From positions 1,935,501 through 1,999,500 of the forward strand of contig JASJOG010000010.1 of assembly GCA_030142905.1 (NCBI GenBank): a stretch of DNA of 64,000 nt. The letters are read 5' to 3'. Shown in pieces: positions 61,881 through 63,498 of this stretch. Made by a program: the position numbers and the translations under genes. This DNA comes from Heliopora coerulea. Taxonomy: Eukaryota > Cnidaria > Anthozoa > Scleralcyonacea > Helioporidae. Positions within the stretch are counted from its first letter, which is position 1. Every line of letters starts with the position of its first letter. The notes below the pieces were generated by a model that was given only the letters and a program-made list of their open reading frames with translations, was not told the origin of the DNA and ran no database searches.

Positions 61881-63498
61881 GGGTATATTTATATACGAAG
61901 AAGGAAATTATTGAGTGTCAGAATGGTACATTTTAAGACCCAACAGGGACGAGTTGTAAGAAATGGAGCTCTAGGGTTCCGGATGAAAATCAAACCCGCG
62001 AACCAACGCTTTGCAATAGGCTGGCAACTGAGCTACGAAGGCTGTTCCCGAGAGCTTGGTCCGAGTTCTTTATTTGTAACGGTGGTGATATGAACGTAGC
62101 TACAAGCCGCGAAATTTGGTAGGCAAGAGGATTAACTACATGGTAATTTAATATGGATAATACAAGTAGATGTACTTGATTCGTTGAGACTGCATTAAGC
62201 ATAACACATTTAAATTACGAATCAGTACAATTAGTAGCCAAAAATCTACTTTATGAGTCCCTTGGTGCAATCTTTCGAGAATCTCAAGAGTCATAAACTT
62301 TCTAGGTTTAGAGCTTGTAGAGAATGGATACTTACAAGATTTACATACACTAAACTACTACATTCTCTACAATATATAACAGTACAGTTCGTTAAATATA
62401 CAATGTTCTCTGGCCCCGTAGTCAGCCTAAATTTAGTGGGCCTAAATACGTTCATGCTTCACATCAGTGTGGGTTATTTTGGGATTTGTTCTTCATTTCC
62501 GCCTTATTTCTTAGTGCTGGTTGTGGACGCACAGGAACTTTTATCGCTCTGGATTATATTCTACAGAAGCTTCAGGAAGAGCGTGAATCGGATTTAATGG
62601 TTGATGTCCAGCATTTTGTTAGAGAAATGCGTGGTCAACGTGTTCTTATGGTTCAAACGCAGGTAGCTACGTAAATCCTTTAGTATCTAATAGTTGTTTT
62701 TTGTTTGTCACAATTGAAGTTGTAGCTGCAACTTTGGCCCTGTCCTAAATTTTGGGTAATTTTTGTCAGCTGTGTTCTGAACAAGATTTTTGATTCGAGA
62801 TATAGCCTACGTTATTTAGAATGACGTCATTCATATTGTGACTGAATGCAAGGAGAAGTTCACATTTGGCATATATCGACTCCAGAAGAACTTCAACAGC
62901 AGAGACCACCACAGAAAACAAGGGTACTGTATTCCTCGCCTAAAAGGGCACTTTTTGCCCCTCCGAGAAGGGCATTTTCAGGTCAGAAAGGGGCACGTAA
63001 TCCTAATGCCCCCGGTTCCGTGGCCTATGGACTTTGGACTGAAATATCAGCGAGGACTAACGATGAAATTCCTTACTCAAAAATTATCTTACCACTACAT
63101 GAAGGAAATTTCAACCAGTACCGACCTTTCGAAATTTTAGCCCGATTAACCGGCCAGAAGTTCATATTCAGACAATTCAAAATGTAGCCTTGAGGTTTTC
63201 AAAGATAATACATAAATGTCTCAAATTTCATGAGAGTTTCCTGCCATGATTCAGTTCCTTTAATCTTTACCTCCACATTTGCCTGTCATCAAAGAATTGT
63301 CAAACTTTATGATTATGCTGGTTTTCTTTTATTATTTTCTATTATTAGCAACAATACGAGTTTATTCACACAGCGATTCTGGAGGCAGCTACCTTTTCCC
63401 ACACAGAAATCTCCGCTGCCGATATACGTGTTAAGGCAGCCATTCTTCGAGAGATGATCCCAGGCTCTGGCAAAACAAAAGCTAAAGAGGAATTTCAG
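1070..63498 (+). CDS. Receptor-type protein tyrosine phosphatase, 31 exons, partial at both ends
   Basis: This is one gene reconstructed by joining 31 exons by GT-AG sites and matching phases, giving about 6,539 coding bases. The order is FN3, eleven Ig domains, five FN3, membrane-proximal RPTP ectodomain, transmembrane helix, juxtamembrane segment and one complete PTP catalytic domain. Members of this family sit in the plasma membrane, bind ligands or adhesion partners outside and dephosphorylate phosphotyrosine inside. Catalytic hallmarks are all visible: [29 protein letters not shown] and the Q-loop. LAR-type receptors usually have three Ig domains and several FN3 repeats, so eleven Ig domains is unusual. 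The signal peptide and 5' end lie upstream, and the 3' end (perhaps a second PTP domain) lies downstream. Family assignment is secure. Orthology to a named RPTP is not, so no symbol is given. That all exons belong to one transcript is inferred from phase and order. Confidence 0.9.
1370..3194. other. Intron with clustered tRNA-derived repeats
   Basis: No coding signal is seen. The first 800 bases are featureless AT-rich intron. The stretch 2190-2890 is a cluster of tRNA-like repeats in opposite orientations (separate entry). Confidence 0.6.
2190..2890. repeat. tRNA-derived SINE-like repeats, inverted pair plus an internally deleted copy
   Basis: A tRNA-like unit with box A (TTAGCTCAGTGGTTAGAGC) and box B (GGTTCGATTCC) lies on plus at 2736-2808. 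A second copy lies on minus at 2240-2318, and a deleted third copy at 2505-2545. Both full copies continue into the same tail (TTTTTCTGAGTAAAATA and beyond), so the repeat is larger than a tRNA. Acceptor arms do not pair and the anticodon stem has a mismatch, which argues against functional tRNA genes. Confidence 0.7.
3195..3548 (+). CDS. RPTP exon 2: Ig domain 1 (long type)
   Basis: An Ig domain of 118 codons. The disulfide cysteines are in SIVCTG and GYYSCEV, and the core Trp is in ITWKKNG. The stretch between core Trp and second Cys is extended and carries VYQLV, shared with exons 5 and 8. Acceptor TTTTTTTCAG and donor GTAAGT are strong, and phase is 1-1. Several N-x-S/T sites are present. 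Confidence 0.9.
3777..4021 (+). pseudogene. C-terminal relic of a non-LTR retrotransposon (LINE) ORF2
   Basis: The reading frame starts with MYKIANG, shifts frame near 3810-3835, then continues to a stop at 4019-4021. The later frame has [16 protein letters not shown] and [14 protein letters not shown]. This fits the conserved tail of CR1/L2/RTE-like LINE reverse transcriptase proteins (a WNxLP-like motif followed by a FKxxL motif). It is 5'-truncated and frameshifted, so dead. LINE clade is not resolved. Confidence 0.65.
4135..4192. repeat. Pentanucleotide microsatellite
   Basis: Imperfect tandem copies of TCTCG, TCTCA and TCTTA. Confidence 0.9.
4260..4529 (+). CDS. RPTP exon 3: Ig domain 2
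   Basis: Ninety codons, phase 1-1, with LTCRAEA and NVTWDIF as Cys and Trp strands. The second Cys lies in MVICKAES. The usual D-x-G-x-Y-x-C tyrosine corner is altered to GEYQFMVIC, so the Tyr is displaced. The acceptor follows a purine-rich CCGAAAAAG, weaker than its neighbours. The donor is GTAGGT. Confidence 0.85.
4783..4865 (-). repeat. tRNA-derived SINE-like relic
   Basis: Read on minus, it shows GGTCAGT...GGCAGAGTAC as box A-like and GGGTTCGATTCC as box B, in tRNA spacing. A related minus-strand copy lies near 61960-62070, with the shared flank GAGCTTGG. Poor arm pairing argues against a working tRNA gene. Confidence 0.55.
5064..5235. repeat. Nine-base minisatellite (GGCAGTGNT units)
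   Basis: Tandem variants of GGCAGTGGT, GGCAGTGAT and GGCAGTGCT run for about 170 bases. The open reading frame through it is a by-product of the 9-base period. Confidence 0.9.
5379..5437. repeat. Perfect 27-bp inverted repeat (hairpin)
   Basis: Bases 5379-5405 and 5411-5437 are exact reverse complements around a 5-base loop. The flank CTGCGTAGGCA at 5347-5357 recurs beside the hairpin near 19014 (at about 18976), suggesting one mobile family. Confidence 0.9.
6215..6484 (+). CDS. RPTP exon 4: Ig domain 3
   Basis: Ninety codons, phase 1-1. Features are KPRITNL at the start, DNVTLKC with the first Cys, VVWTKND with the core Trp and GKYSCNA with the second Cys. The DNVTL-x-C and WTK motifs recur in exon 7, three exons later. 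Acceptor is CATTCTAG and donor GTAAGG. Confidence 0.9.
6660..6748. repeat. (GA)n microsatellite
   Basis: A long run of GA with occasional AAAG interruptions. Confidence 0.95.
6829..6935. repeat. Dispersed repeat with TTAACCCTTT-like ends
   Basis: It begins TTAACCCTTTCC and ends GGAAGGGTTAA, with an internal CTGGCTAA...CAATTTTA block. A reverse-complement relative lies at 33849-33950. The terminal symmetry suggests a small non-autonomous DNA element, but only two copies are in view. Confidence 0.5.
7508..7864 (+). CDS. RPTP exon 5: Ig domain 4 (long type)
   Basis: An Ig domain of 119 codons, phase 1-1. First Cys is in TVNCLGY, Trp in SITWKING and second Cys in GNYTCEV. The long middle region carries VYQQVYEDG, matching the long domains of exons 2 and 8. 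Donor is GTAAGT. Confidence 0.9.
7865..9544. other. Intron, no recognisable element
   Basis: About 1.7 kb of AT-rich sequence. Short open frames on both strands at 8432-8963 show no known domain. Nothing else is supported. Confidence 0.5.
9545..9823 (+). CDS. RPTP exon 6: Ig domain 5
   Basis: Ninety-three codons, phase 1-1, with [16 protein letters not shown] and GLYSCFAKN. It ends ATLTVHG, like exon 9, three exons later. Donor GTAAGT is strong. The acceptor GTCTGAAG has a poorer pyrimidine tract. Confidence 0.9.
9824..10696. other. Intron, no recognisable element
   Basis: An open frame at 9913-10239 has no known domain. No repeats were recognised. Confidence 0.5.
10697..10972 (+). CDS. RPTP exon 7: Ig domain 6
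   Basis: Ninety-two codons, phase 1-1. DNVTLNC holds the first Cys, VIWTKVN the Trp and GNYTCTT the second Cys. It corresponds by motif to exon 4. Acceptor is TGTTGCAG and donor GTAAAT. Confidence 0.9.
10973..11869. other. Intron, T-rich, no recognisable element
   Basis: It contains long T runs near 11448-11475 and 11560-11580. No coding or mobile signature is seen. Confidence 0.5.
11870..12184 (+). CDS. RPTP exon 8: Ig domain 7 (long type)
   Basis: An Ig domain of 105 codons, phase 1-1. [10 protein letters not shown] and NVTWYRNG are the Cys and Trp strands, and GNYTCRA has the second Cys. It shares the VYQKV insertion with exons 2 and 5. Acceptor TTTTCAG and donor GTAAGT are strong. Confidence 0.9.
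12185..13344. other. Intron with an unclassified repeat between TTA microsatellites
   Basis: TTA-type microsatellites at 12755-12815 and 13241-13267 bracket a GC-richer block at 12815-13240. It has repeat-like phrases such as GGGCTCCCAGCATCGTGCC and contains no long open frame. I suspect a SINE or LINE fragment but cannot classify it. Confidence 0.4.
13345..13611 (+). CDS. RPTP exon 9: Ig domain 8
   Basis: Eighty-nine codons, phase 1-1, with [17 protein letters not shown] and GTYICTATN. It ends VTLTVHG, as exon 6 does. Donor is GTAAGT. Confidence 0.9.
13612..14875. other. Intron, no recognisable element
   Basis: Short minus-strand open frames at 13629-13925 and 14397-14612 have no family signature. 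Nothing else is supported. Confidence 0.5.
14876..15142 (+). CDS. RPTP exon 10: Ig domain 9
   Basis: Eighty-nine codons, phase 1-1. It begins KPRIKSE, like exon 4. The Cys/Trp core is [16 protein letters not shown] and GIYTCIVQN. Donor is GTAAGT. Confidence 0.9.
15143..17347. other. Intron ending in a long TTTATCTA-type repeat
   Basis: No gene is seen in 15143-16940. From about 16960 to 17330 the sequence is an imperfect repeat of CTATTTAT/TTTATCTA units. This repeat lies directly before the acceptor of exon 11 and may supply its pyrimidine tract. Confidence 0.6.
16960..17330. repeat. Imperfect TTTATCTA tetranucleotide-type repeat
   Basis: Tandem, diverged ATCT/ATTT units run for about 370 bases. 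Hydrophobic open frames through it are by-products. Confidence 0.85.
17348..17629 (+). CDS. RPTP exon 11: Ig domain 10
   Basis: Ninety-four codons, phase 1-1, with no Met. [16 protein letters not shown] and GWYSCELKN give the Cys, Trp and second Cys. Acceptor is TTCAACAG and donor GTAAGT. Its frame is open from the acceptor to the donor. Confidence 0.85.
17630..19229. other. Intron with a long inverted repeat
   Basis: The only recognised structure is the long hairpin at 19006-19131 (separate entry). The remainder shows nothing. Confidence 0.5.
19006..19131. repeat. Long inverted repeat with a hammerhead-like loop
   Basis: Arms of about 39 bp (around 19014-19052 and 19083-19123) are almost perfect reverse complements. 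They extend outward (AGTGAAATAA / TTATTTCACT) with one unpaired base. The 30-base loop reads ACGAAGGGCCTTCGCTCGAAA. This resembles stem II plus GAAA of a hammerhead, but the CTGANGA core is not intact. It is probably a MITE or retrozyme-like relic. Confidence 0.65.
19230..19529 (+). CDS. RPTP exon 12: Ig domain 11
   Basis: One hundred codons, phase 1-1. Cysteines are in NITCVVYG and GNYSCFVKN, and the core Trp in VVKWKKNG. It is moderately extended between Trp and second Cys. Acceptor is CATGTGCAG and donor GTATGT. It is the last Ig domain and is followed 327 bases later by FN3. Confidence 0.9.
19530..19856. other. Short intron
   Basis: 327 bases of AT-rich intron with no feature other than splice sites. 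Confidence 0.8.
19857..20147 (+). CDS. RPTP exon 13: FN3 domain 2
   Basis: Ninety-seven codons, phase 1-1. SVVLRWRV has the core Trp and [13 protein letters not shown] the conserved Tyr strand. Acceptor TTTTTATCAACAG and donor GTAAGT fit. It begins the five-FN3 run, followed by the largest intron in the window. Confidence 0.9.
20213..20259. repeat. (TA)n microsatellite
   Basis: An uninterrupted TA run. Confidence 0.95.
20461..20612. repeat. (GTGCAT)n hexanucleotide repeat
   Basis: Tandem GTGCAT with GTGCTT and GTGCAA variants, itself partly duplicated (the phrase CATTTGCTTGTGCTTGTG occurs twice). Confidence 0.9.
20700..20935 (+). repeat. Dispersed repeat, copy A
   Basis: It shares an identical 24-base block (20732-20755) with 26857-26880, and further weaker similarity after that (AAGAAAGTTTGAAAATT and a common 3' part). 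Neither copy has a long frame. The family is unknown. Confidence 0.6.
24141..24655. mobile_element. pogo/Tigger-like MITE
   Basis: A 515-base element flanked by TA at both sides. It starts CAGTGACCTCC and ends GAGTTCACTG, imperfect inverted ends. Subterminal copies of TCTAAGACGGACACCTC occur near both ends, a pattern typical of pogo/Tigger-derived non-autonomous elements. No transposase is encoded. Confidence 0.7.
24660..24800. repeat. Unclassified dispersed repeat (GGGGGCAT type)
   Basis: The text AGTGGCGTACGCAG with GGGGGTGATCCGGGGGCATG resembles G-rich segments near 57545-57600, 57940-58050, 60375-60440 and 61355-61400. It looks like pieces of one repeat family. I cannot assign a class. 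Confidence 0.4.
24812..24990. repeat. (TA)n and (CATA)n microsatellites
   Basis: TA runs at 24812-24838, 24881-24916 and 24935-24955, and CATA/TATA at 24957-24987. They directly abut the hammerhead motif at 24995. Confidence 0.9.
24995..25036 (-). ncRNA. Hammerhead ribozyme motif (type I), one stem III mismatch
   Basis: On the minus strand the parts occur in order. Stem I is CTGCA, the core CTGATGA, and stem II GCTGT/ACAGC with loop AGT. GAA follows, then the stem III region ACGTACCT, cleavage base C, and stem I strand TGCAG. Stems I and II pair perfectly. In stem III the middle pair is C-C, so cleavage may be weak. PLEs carry such motifs in their terminal repeats. Confidence 0.8.
25118..25150. 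repeat. (TA)n microsatellite
   Basis: A TA run immediately before the PLE at 25206. Confidence 0.95.
25246..25286 (-). ncRNA. Hammerhead-like motif in the left PLE arm
   Basis: On minus: CTGAGGA, then a short CGC/GCG stem, GAA, and ACTCGAGT forming a short stem III. Stem I is weak and the first stem II pair is U-U. It is likely a decayed ribozyme. Confidence 0.45.
25476..26340 (-). pseudogene. PLE protein fragment: RT C-terminus plus GIY-YIG endonuclease
   Basis: An open minus-strand frame from 26340 to the stop at 25476-25478, about 287 codons. The first part ([20 protein letters not shown], then [12 protein letters not shown]) is the conserved C-terminal RT region of PLEs. The second has a Cys-rich [15 protein letters not shown] linker and the GIY-YIG core VYQTTV...[18 protein letters not shown]. 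It then runs to [13 protein letters not shown]. One extra T near 25486-25490, relative to the right-arm copy, brings in an early stop that removes about 25 residues. The N-terminal RT catalytic part is absent. Confidence 0.85.
26384..26537 (+). pseudogene. Duplicate GIY-YIG C-terminus in the right arm
   Basis: The plus-strand frame encodes [20 protein letters not shown] and continues past the point where the left copy stops. It goes through [20 protein letters not shown] to a TAG. It therefore preserves the ancestral C-terminus lost from the left copy. Confidence 0.8.
26653..26693 (+). ncRNA. Hammerhead-like motif in the right PLE arm
   Basis: The inverted copy of the left-arm motif, here on the strand of the host gene. 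It has the same weak stem I and U-U mismatch, so efficient cleavage of the host transcript is unlikely. Confidence 0.45.
26815..27075 (+). repeat. Dispersed repeat, copy B
   Basis: A relative of 20700-20935, sharing 24 identical bases at 26857-26880 and a similar downstream part. It lies between the PLE's TA tract and the Tc1 element. Confidence 0.6.
27105..28714 (+). mobile_element. Tc1/mariner DD37E transposon, apparently complete
   Basis: The inverted ends share GTTTATAGTTATTATGCA (left 27109-27126, right 28691-28708). Both ends sit in TA-rich sequence, consistent with TA target duplication. One uninterrupted transposase frame lies between them. The element is about 1.6 kb, the usual size. 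Coherent ends and an unbroken frame suggest recent activity. Confidence 0.85.
27330..28343 (+). CDS. Tc1/mariner transposase (DD37E)
   Basis: This enzyme cuts and pastes its own element at TA sites. From the upstream ATG at 27300 the frame has 347 codons. I chose the Met at 27330 (MGRKPDLSQ) because the relative at 40.2 kb starts alike there, and the first 10 residues may be spurious. A helix-turn-helix region covers LSQKEK to HRTIKKIVE, and a second lies near residues 70-110. The catalytic acids, numbered from 27300, are D154 in [11 protein letters not shown]246 in [11 protein letters not shown] and E284 in [10 protein letters not shown]. The last two are 37 residues apart. Every expected motif is present without stop or frameshift, so it may be functional. 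Confidence 0.9.
   Translation: MGRKPDLSQKEKECVTRELANGKSTLQIAKALLRDHRTIKKIVEASHHGRKKRVQPKFRKLTQRQLWQIHRHIVKAPLATSMQVFNACDMPKLCRATRCKALREVVSVRKAPKQPPLNRRHKTRRMEWAKKYMKVDFSLVIFTDECRATLDGPDGWTRGWVSSDHTPPIRMARQQGAGGVMFWATIIGETLIGSFRVEDGVKINTNTYSAFLDKHVRPWWKKQPLRLRKSLIFMHDNAPAHAARYTTDYLRKIGIKEDNLMIWPPCSPDLNPIENLWSMVKNEVYVAGKQYNSTDELWNAITMAANNVSKGSIKVMTSSVDNRLLTVIQRDGSYINH
28728..28754 (-). ncRNA. Truncated hammerhead ribozyme (3' half)
   Basis: On minus the second half of stem II (GGCC), GAA, a stem III ACGG-TT-CCAT, cleavage base C and TGTAGT remain. It matches the complete motif at 61681-61726 except for one stem III change. The 5' half is replaced by TA repeats. Confidence 0.75.
28756..28975. 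repeat. Compound microsatellite: (TA)n, (GA)n, (TGGA)n, (TAGG)n
   Basis: TA to 28841, GA/AAAG to 28876, TGGA/TAGA to 28910, and TAGG to 28975. The tract resumes at 30369 after a transposon insertion. Confidence 0.95.
28977..30368 (+). mobile_element. Tc1/mariner DD38E element, broken, inserted in a TAGG repeat
   Basis: It begins CAGTGGGGGTCAAAA and ends TTTTGACCCCCACTG. The ends continue inverted through CTGAGTCCAGTC, about 29 bases with one mismatch. TA flanks both ends (28975-28976 and 30369-30370). The transposase inside carries several stops. Confidence 0.9.
29185..30213 (+). pseudogene. Broken Tc1/mariner transposase (DD38E)
   Basis: The start [14 protein letters not shown] and the helix-turn-helix [20 protein letters not shown] are intact to a TAG at 29581. 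After that the frame continues with further stops. Recognisable catalytic pieces are a [13 protein letters not shown] first acid, QQDNDPKH and [11 protein letters not shown]. The conserved Trp after the last is a TAG. The second Asp and the Glu are 38 residues apart, so this family differs from the DD37E pair. It cannot encode active enzyme. Confidence 0.85.
30518..30567 (-). ncRNA. Degenerate hammerhead-like motif
   Basis: On minus a 7-bp stem II (GTGTGGT/ACCATAC, with one G-U) is followed by GAA, a 3-bp stem III (ACA/TGT) and GTG that can pair with CAC upstream. The core reads CTCAGCA instead of CTGANGA, with both conserved G positions changed to C, so cleavage is unlikely. It resembles PLE terminal sequence. 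Confidence 0.45.
30562..30590. repeat. Short palindrome
   Basis: GAGGTGACTATCG and its reverse complement lie around a 3-base centre, overlapping the hammerhead-like motif. Confidence 0.8.
30809..31096 (+). CDS. RPTP exon 14: FN3 domain 3
   Basis: Ninety-six codons, phase 1-1. IQANWSCP has the Trp and [16 protein letters not shown] the Tyr strand. Acceptor is TTCTGTAG and donor GTAGGC. Confidence 0.9.
31097..31500. other. Intron, no element recognised
   Basis: 404 bases, T-rich at both ends. Confidence 0.8.
31501..31788 (+). CDS. RPTP exon 15: FN3 domain 4
   Basis: Ninety-six codons, phase 1-1, with VNLKWSTP and [14 protein letters not shown]. The phase-preserving donor is GTGCAG, a weak site. 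GTAAAG follows a few bases later but breaks the phase. Domain content is clear, the exact 3' end less so. Confidence 0.85.
31789..33257. other. Intron, no element recognised
   Basis: A G-rich phrase near 32560-32600 and an open minus-strand frame at 32476-32802 carry no family signature. Confidence 0.5.
33258..33548 (+). CDS. RPTP exon 16: FN3 domain 5
   Basis: Ninety-seven codons, phase 1-1, with SITVSWSPP and [17 protein letters not shown]. It resembles exon 14 in the TSAGGGN turn. Donor is GTACGA, weaker than consensus. Confidence 0.9.
33549..34173. other. Intron with TTTATTTG repeat and a dispersed repeat
   Basis: A (TTTATTTG)n tract lies at 33688-33740. A reverse relative of the repeat at 6829 lies at 33849-33950. 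Confidence 0.6.
34174..34479 (+). CDS. RPTP exon 17: FN3 domain 6
   Basis: One hundred and two codons, phase 1-1, with SLTISWEEP and [16 protein letters not shown]. It is the last regular FN3 domain. Donor is GTAAGA. Confidence 0.9.
34480..38070. other. 3.6-kb intron, no element recognised
   Basis: No Ig, FN3 or transposon signature was found. Short open frames on both strands look incidental. A fragment at 37275-37300 has CTGATGA on minus but lacks the GAAA partner. Confidence 0.5.
38071..38149 (+). CDS. RPTP exon 18: start of membrane-proximal ectodomain
   Basis: A short exon, phase 1 to phase 2, encoding [20 protein letters not shown] and HKGIIR. Joined to exon 19 it gives [19 protein letters not shown]. 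This corresponds to the xGPIRxYxIIV start of the juxtamembrane FN3-like segment in RPTPs. Acceptor is TTTTGTAG and donor GTAATC. Confidence 0.75.
38150..39575. other. Intron with one dispersed repeat copy
   Basis: A repeat related to 47355-47575 lies on minus at 38390-38615 (separate entry). A G-rich repeat-like piece is near 39060-39110. Confidence 0.5.
38390..38615 (-). repeat. Dispersed repeat copy, coding-like
   Basis: The minus strand matches plus 47355-47575 over about 220 bases, including TTTTTGCGCAATCT and AACAAAACAAGATGGC. The frame with [15 protein letters not shown] parallels [11 protein letters not shown] in the other copy. It may be a fragment of a multicopy gene or transposon. 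ZMYM/KIAA1958-like (Crypton-derived) proteins come to mind, but this is a guess. Confidence 0.5.
39576..39885 (+). CDS. RPTP exon 19: membrane-proximal FN3-like ectodomain
   Basis: It starts in phase 2 and ends in phase 0. The segment has the RPTP-specific order [10 protein letters not shown], then YDEIQEMKK, then [19 protein letters not shown] and VLGDG. It closes with [20 protein letters not shown]. In vertebrate RPTPs the matching part reads like PLxPGTxYxxFLRAFT. I chose the donor at 39886 (GTAACG). A second donor, GTAAGT at 39894, is also phase 0 if three residues are added. Confidence 0.85.
40019..41425 (+). mobile_element. Broken Tc1/mariner DD37E element
   Basis: The ends share TGTGTCACGCTATTATGCAA (left 40019-40038, right inverse 41406-41425). 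The inner part of the ends resembles that of the element at 27105. It carries a defective transposase. Confidence 0.85.
40214..41265 (+). pseudogene. Broken DD37E transposase, two lesions
   Basis: The N-terminus [20 protein letters not shown] then HRTVKKY lies in one frame. Near 40378-40395 the reading shifts to a second frame that runs to 41265. A TAA at 41035-41037 interrupts that frame between GRPM and [15 protein letters not shown]. Motifs [22 protein letters not shown] and PDLNPIE give 37 residues between the last two acids. It is clearly related to, but well diverged from, the intact copy at 27.3 kb. Confidence 0.85.
43688..43796. repeat. Long imperfect hairpin
   Basis: The arms pair over about 46 bases with roughly five mismatches, sharing TTTTCATGTGCCGAA and AACGTCAAA. 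The loop is about 15 bases. It may be a MITE. A pre-miRNA-like transcript is possible but not shown. Confidence 0.75.
44762..44862. repeat. (TTCATTGA)n-like microsatellite
   Basis: Imperfect TTCATTCA/TTCATTGA units. Confidence 0.85.
44986..45064 (+). CDS. RPTP exon 20: extracellular stalk
   Basis: It starts phase 0 and ends phase 1 (26 codons plus one base): [18 protein letters not shown] and KISRQGKF. Acceptor is CCCACTATAG and donor GTTAGT. It joins exon 21 to complete GKFDYVVTIV, so the stalk runs straight into the membrane helix. Confidence 0.75.
45065..45397. other. Short intron
   Basis: 333 bases with no element seen. Confidence 0.8.
45398..45485 (+). CDS. RPTP exon 21: transmembrane helix
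   Basis: It encodes [24 protein letters not shown] and then RVKKR. That is about 23 hydrophobic residues, including seven valines in a row, followed by a basic stop-transfer. Phase is 1 to 2. Acceptor is TTGAATAG and donor GTATTA. It places everything before it outside the cell. Confidence 0.9.
46496..46790 (-). pseudogene. Retroelement GIY-YIG endonuclease relic
   Basis: On minus the text reads [27 protein letters not shown], a stop, then a shifted [16 protein letters not shown]. This matches the LRSxVVYKFxCxxC...YVGxTxRxLHxRxxEHxGxSPLTGK pattern of retroelement GIY-YIG domains. Stops and a frameshift make it dead. It belongs to a different subfamily from the PLE at 25.2 kb. Confidence 0.7.
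47355..47575 (+). repeat. Dispersed repeat copy, coding-like
   Basis: The plus-strand partner of 38390-38615. It includes AAAACAAGATGGCGTCC and a frame with [11 protein letters not shown], broken by stops. Confidence 0.5.
49696..49721 (+). CDS. RPTP exon 22: 26-nt microexon, juxtamembrane
   Basis: It starts phase 2 and ends phase 1, encoding (R)KKDVPSAQ(G). Acceptor is TTATGTTAG and donor GTAAGT. It is needed to keep frame between exons 21 and 23, because its length is not a multiple of three. Confidence 0.75.
49722..50906. other. Intron, no element recognised
   Basis: About 1.2 kb of AT-rich sequence with an A run at 50261-50276. Confidence 0.6.
50907..50989 (+). CDS. RPTP exon 23: juxtamembrane / start of PTP domain
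   Basis: It encodes [20 protein letters not shown] then DFSDEFQ, phase 1 to 0. HPIPxxxLxxxxE and FxxEF are hallmarks just before the first PTP domain of RPTPs. Acceptor is TTCATAG and donor GTTTGT. Confidence 0.9.
50990..51985. other. Intron, no element recognised
   Basis: Short open frames (51101-51349, 51424-51666) do not fit the PTP alignment and look incidental. Confidence 0.6.
51986..52073 (+). CDS. RPTP exon 24: PTP motif KNRY
   Basis: It encodes [20 protein letters not shown] then KNRYQNILP, phase 0 to 1. KNRYxNILPY is the first conserved motif of PTP domains and starts the substrate pTyr-recognition region. Acceptor is TTTTTAACAG and donor GTAAGT. Confidence 0.9.
52074..52716. other. 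Intron, no element recognised
   Basis: 643 bases without a recognised feature. Confidence 0.7.
52717..52793 (+). CDS. RPTP exon 25: PTP pTyr-loop and DYINASYI
   Basis: It encodes [15 protein letters not shown] then [11 protein letters not shown], phase 1 to 0. YDxSRVxL and DYINASYI are core PTP motifs. Donor is GTAACG. Confidence 0.95.
52794..55717. other. 2.9-kb intron, possible degraded coding relic and ATY repeat
   Basis: From about 53815 to 55330 the plus strand is pyrimidine-rich. The minus strand reads as interrupted K/E-rich frames, as in a decayed minus-strand gene or element, which I cannot identify. An imperfect ATT/ATG/ATC trinucleotide tract fills 55438-55672. Confidence 0.4.
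55718..55754 (+). CDS. RPTP exon 26: PTP motif YIATQG
   Basis: A 37-base exon encoding [12 protein letters not shown], phase 0 to 1. YIATQGPL is a conserved structural motif. Acceptor is ATGTTGCAG and donor GTTAGT. Confidence 0.9.
55927..56024 (+). CDS. RPTP exon 27: PTP motif FWRMVWE
   Basis: It encodes [18 protein letters not shown] then [14 protein letters not shown], phase 1 to 0. [18 protein letters not shown] is a core PTP segment. A 172-base intron precedes it. Donor is GTAAGG. Confidence 0.95.
56025..57020. other. Intron, no element recognised
   Basis: About 1 kb, AT-rich, with no family signature. Confidence 0.6.
57021..57140 (+). CDS. RPTP exon 28: PTP motif KCxQYWP
   Basis: Forty codons, phase 0-0: [19 protein letters not shown], then [13 protein letters not shown]. 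KCxQYWP is a conserved PTP motif. Acceptor is AACTTTTAG and donor GTAAAA. Confidence 0.95.
57141..59252. other. Intron with G-rich repeat pieces and a GAATGAAC repeat
   Basis: Pieces of the G-rich dispersed family lie near 57545-57600 and 57940-58050. A long imperfect GAATGAAC/GAACGAAC repeat spans about 58786-59040. No exon was found. Confidence 0.55.
58786..59040. repeat. Imperfect GAATGAAC-type repeat
   Basis: Tandem 4-base GAAC/GAAT/GGAT variants run for about 250 bases. Confidence 0.85.
59253..59407 (+). CDS. RPTP exon 29: WPD loop
   Basis: It encodes [35 protein letters not shown] and on to QPAIVHC. It has the WPD-loop Asp, the general acid of the reaction, and ends just after the catalytic Cys codon, in phase 2. 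Acceptor is TTTTCTCAG and donor GTACAG. Confidence 0.95.
61681..61726 (-). ncRNA. Complete type I hammerhead ribozyme
   Basis: On the minus strand every element is present and pairs. Stem I strands are ACTACA and TGTAGT (6 bp). The core is CTGATGA, and stem II GGCC/GGCC with loop CAATA. GAA follows, then stem III ACGG/CCGT with loop TT. The cleavage base is C, after CCGTC. It is a minimal, 46-nt hammerhead of the kind found in the terminal repeats of Penelope-like elements. Cleavage would leave a product starting TGTAGT. It lies antisense to the host gene inside an intron. Confidence 0.92.
61829..61880. repeat. (TA)n microsatellite
   Basis: A TA run, broken once by GTATA. Confidence 0.95.
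61960..62070 (-). repeat. tRNA-derived SINE-like relic
   Basis: On minus it reads TTCGTAGCTCAGTTGCCAG...GCAAAGCGTTGGTTCGCGGGTTTGAT, in tRNA-like spacing. The flank GAGCTTGG is shared with the copy at 4.8 kb. Confidence 0.5.
62515..62662 (+). CDS. RPTP exon 30: P-loop and following helix
   Basis: Joined to exon 29 it gives [20 protein letters not shown] and continues [20 protein letters not shown]. This is the (V/I)HCxAGxxR(S/T)G phosphate-binding loop with the nucleophilic Cys and the Arg. The residue after AG is Cys. Phase is 2 to 0. Acceptor is TATTTCTTAG and donor GTAGCT. Confidence 0.95.
62663..63348. other. Intron with an open frame of no known family
   Basis: Open frames at 62838-63187 lie across a repeat-like GGGCA-rich segment and look incidental. 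Confidence 0.5.
63349..63498 (+). CDS. RPTP exon 31: Q-loop and end of first PTP domain
   Basis: Fifty codons, phase 0-0: [20 protein letters not shown] and ending TKAKEEFQ. With exon 30 it forms [18 protein letters not shown], the Q-loop and closing helix of PTP domain 1. The tail resembles the linker to a second domain. Donor is GTATTC. Confidence 0.9.

Larger units (their letters stand above)
59408..62514. other. 3.1-kb intron with SINE relics, G-rich repeats and a hammerhead
   Basis: It holds weak tRNA-like relics near 59790-59830 and 60125-60320, and G-rich dispersed pieces at 60375-60440 and 61355-61400. It also has the hammerhead ribozyme at 61681-61726, a TA tract at 61829-61880 and a tRNA-like relic at 61960-62070. 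The open minus-strand frame 60686-61291 has no family signature. Confidence 0.55.
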
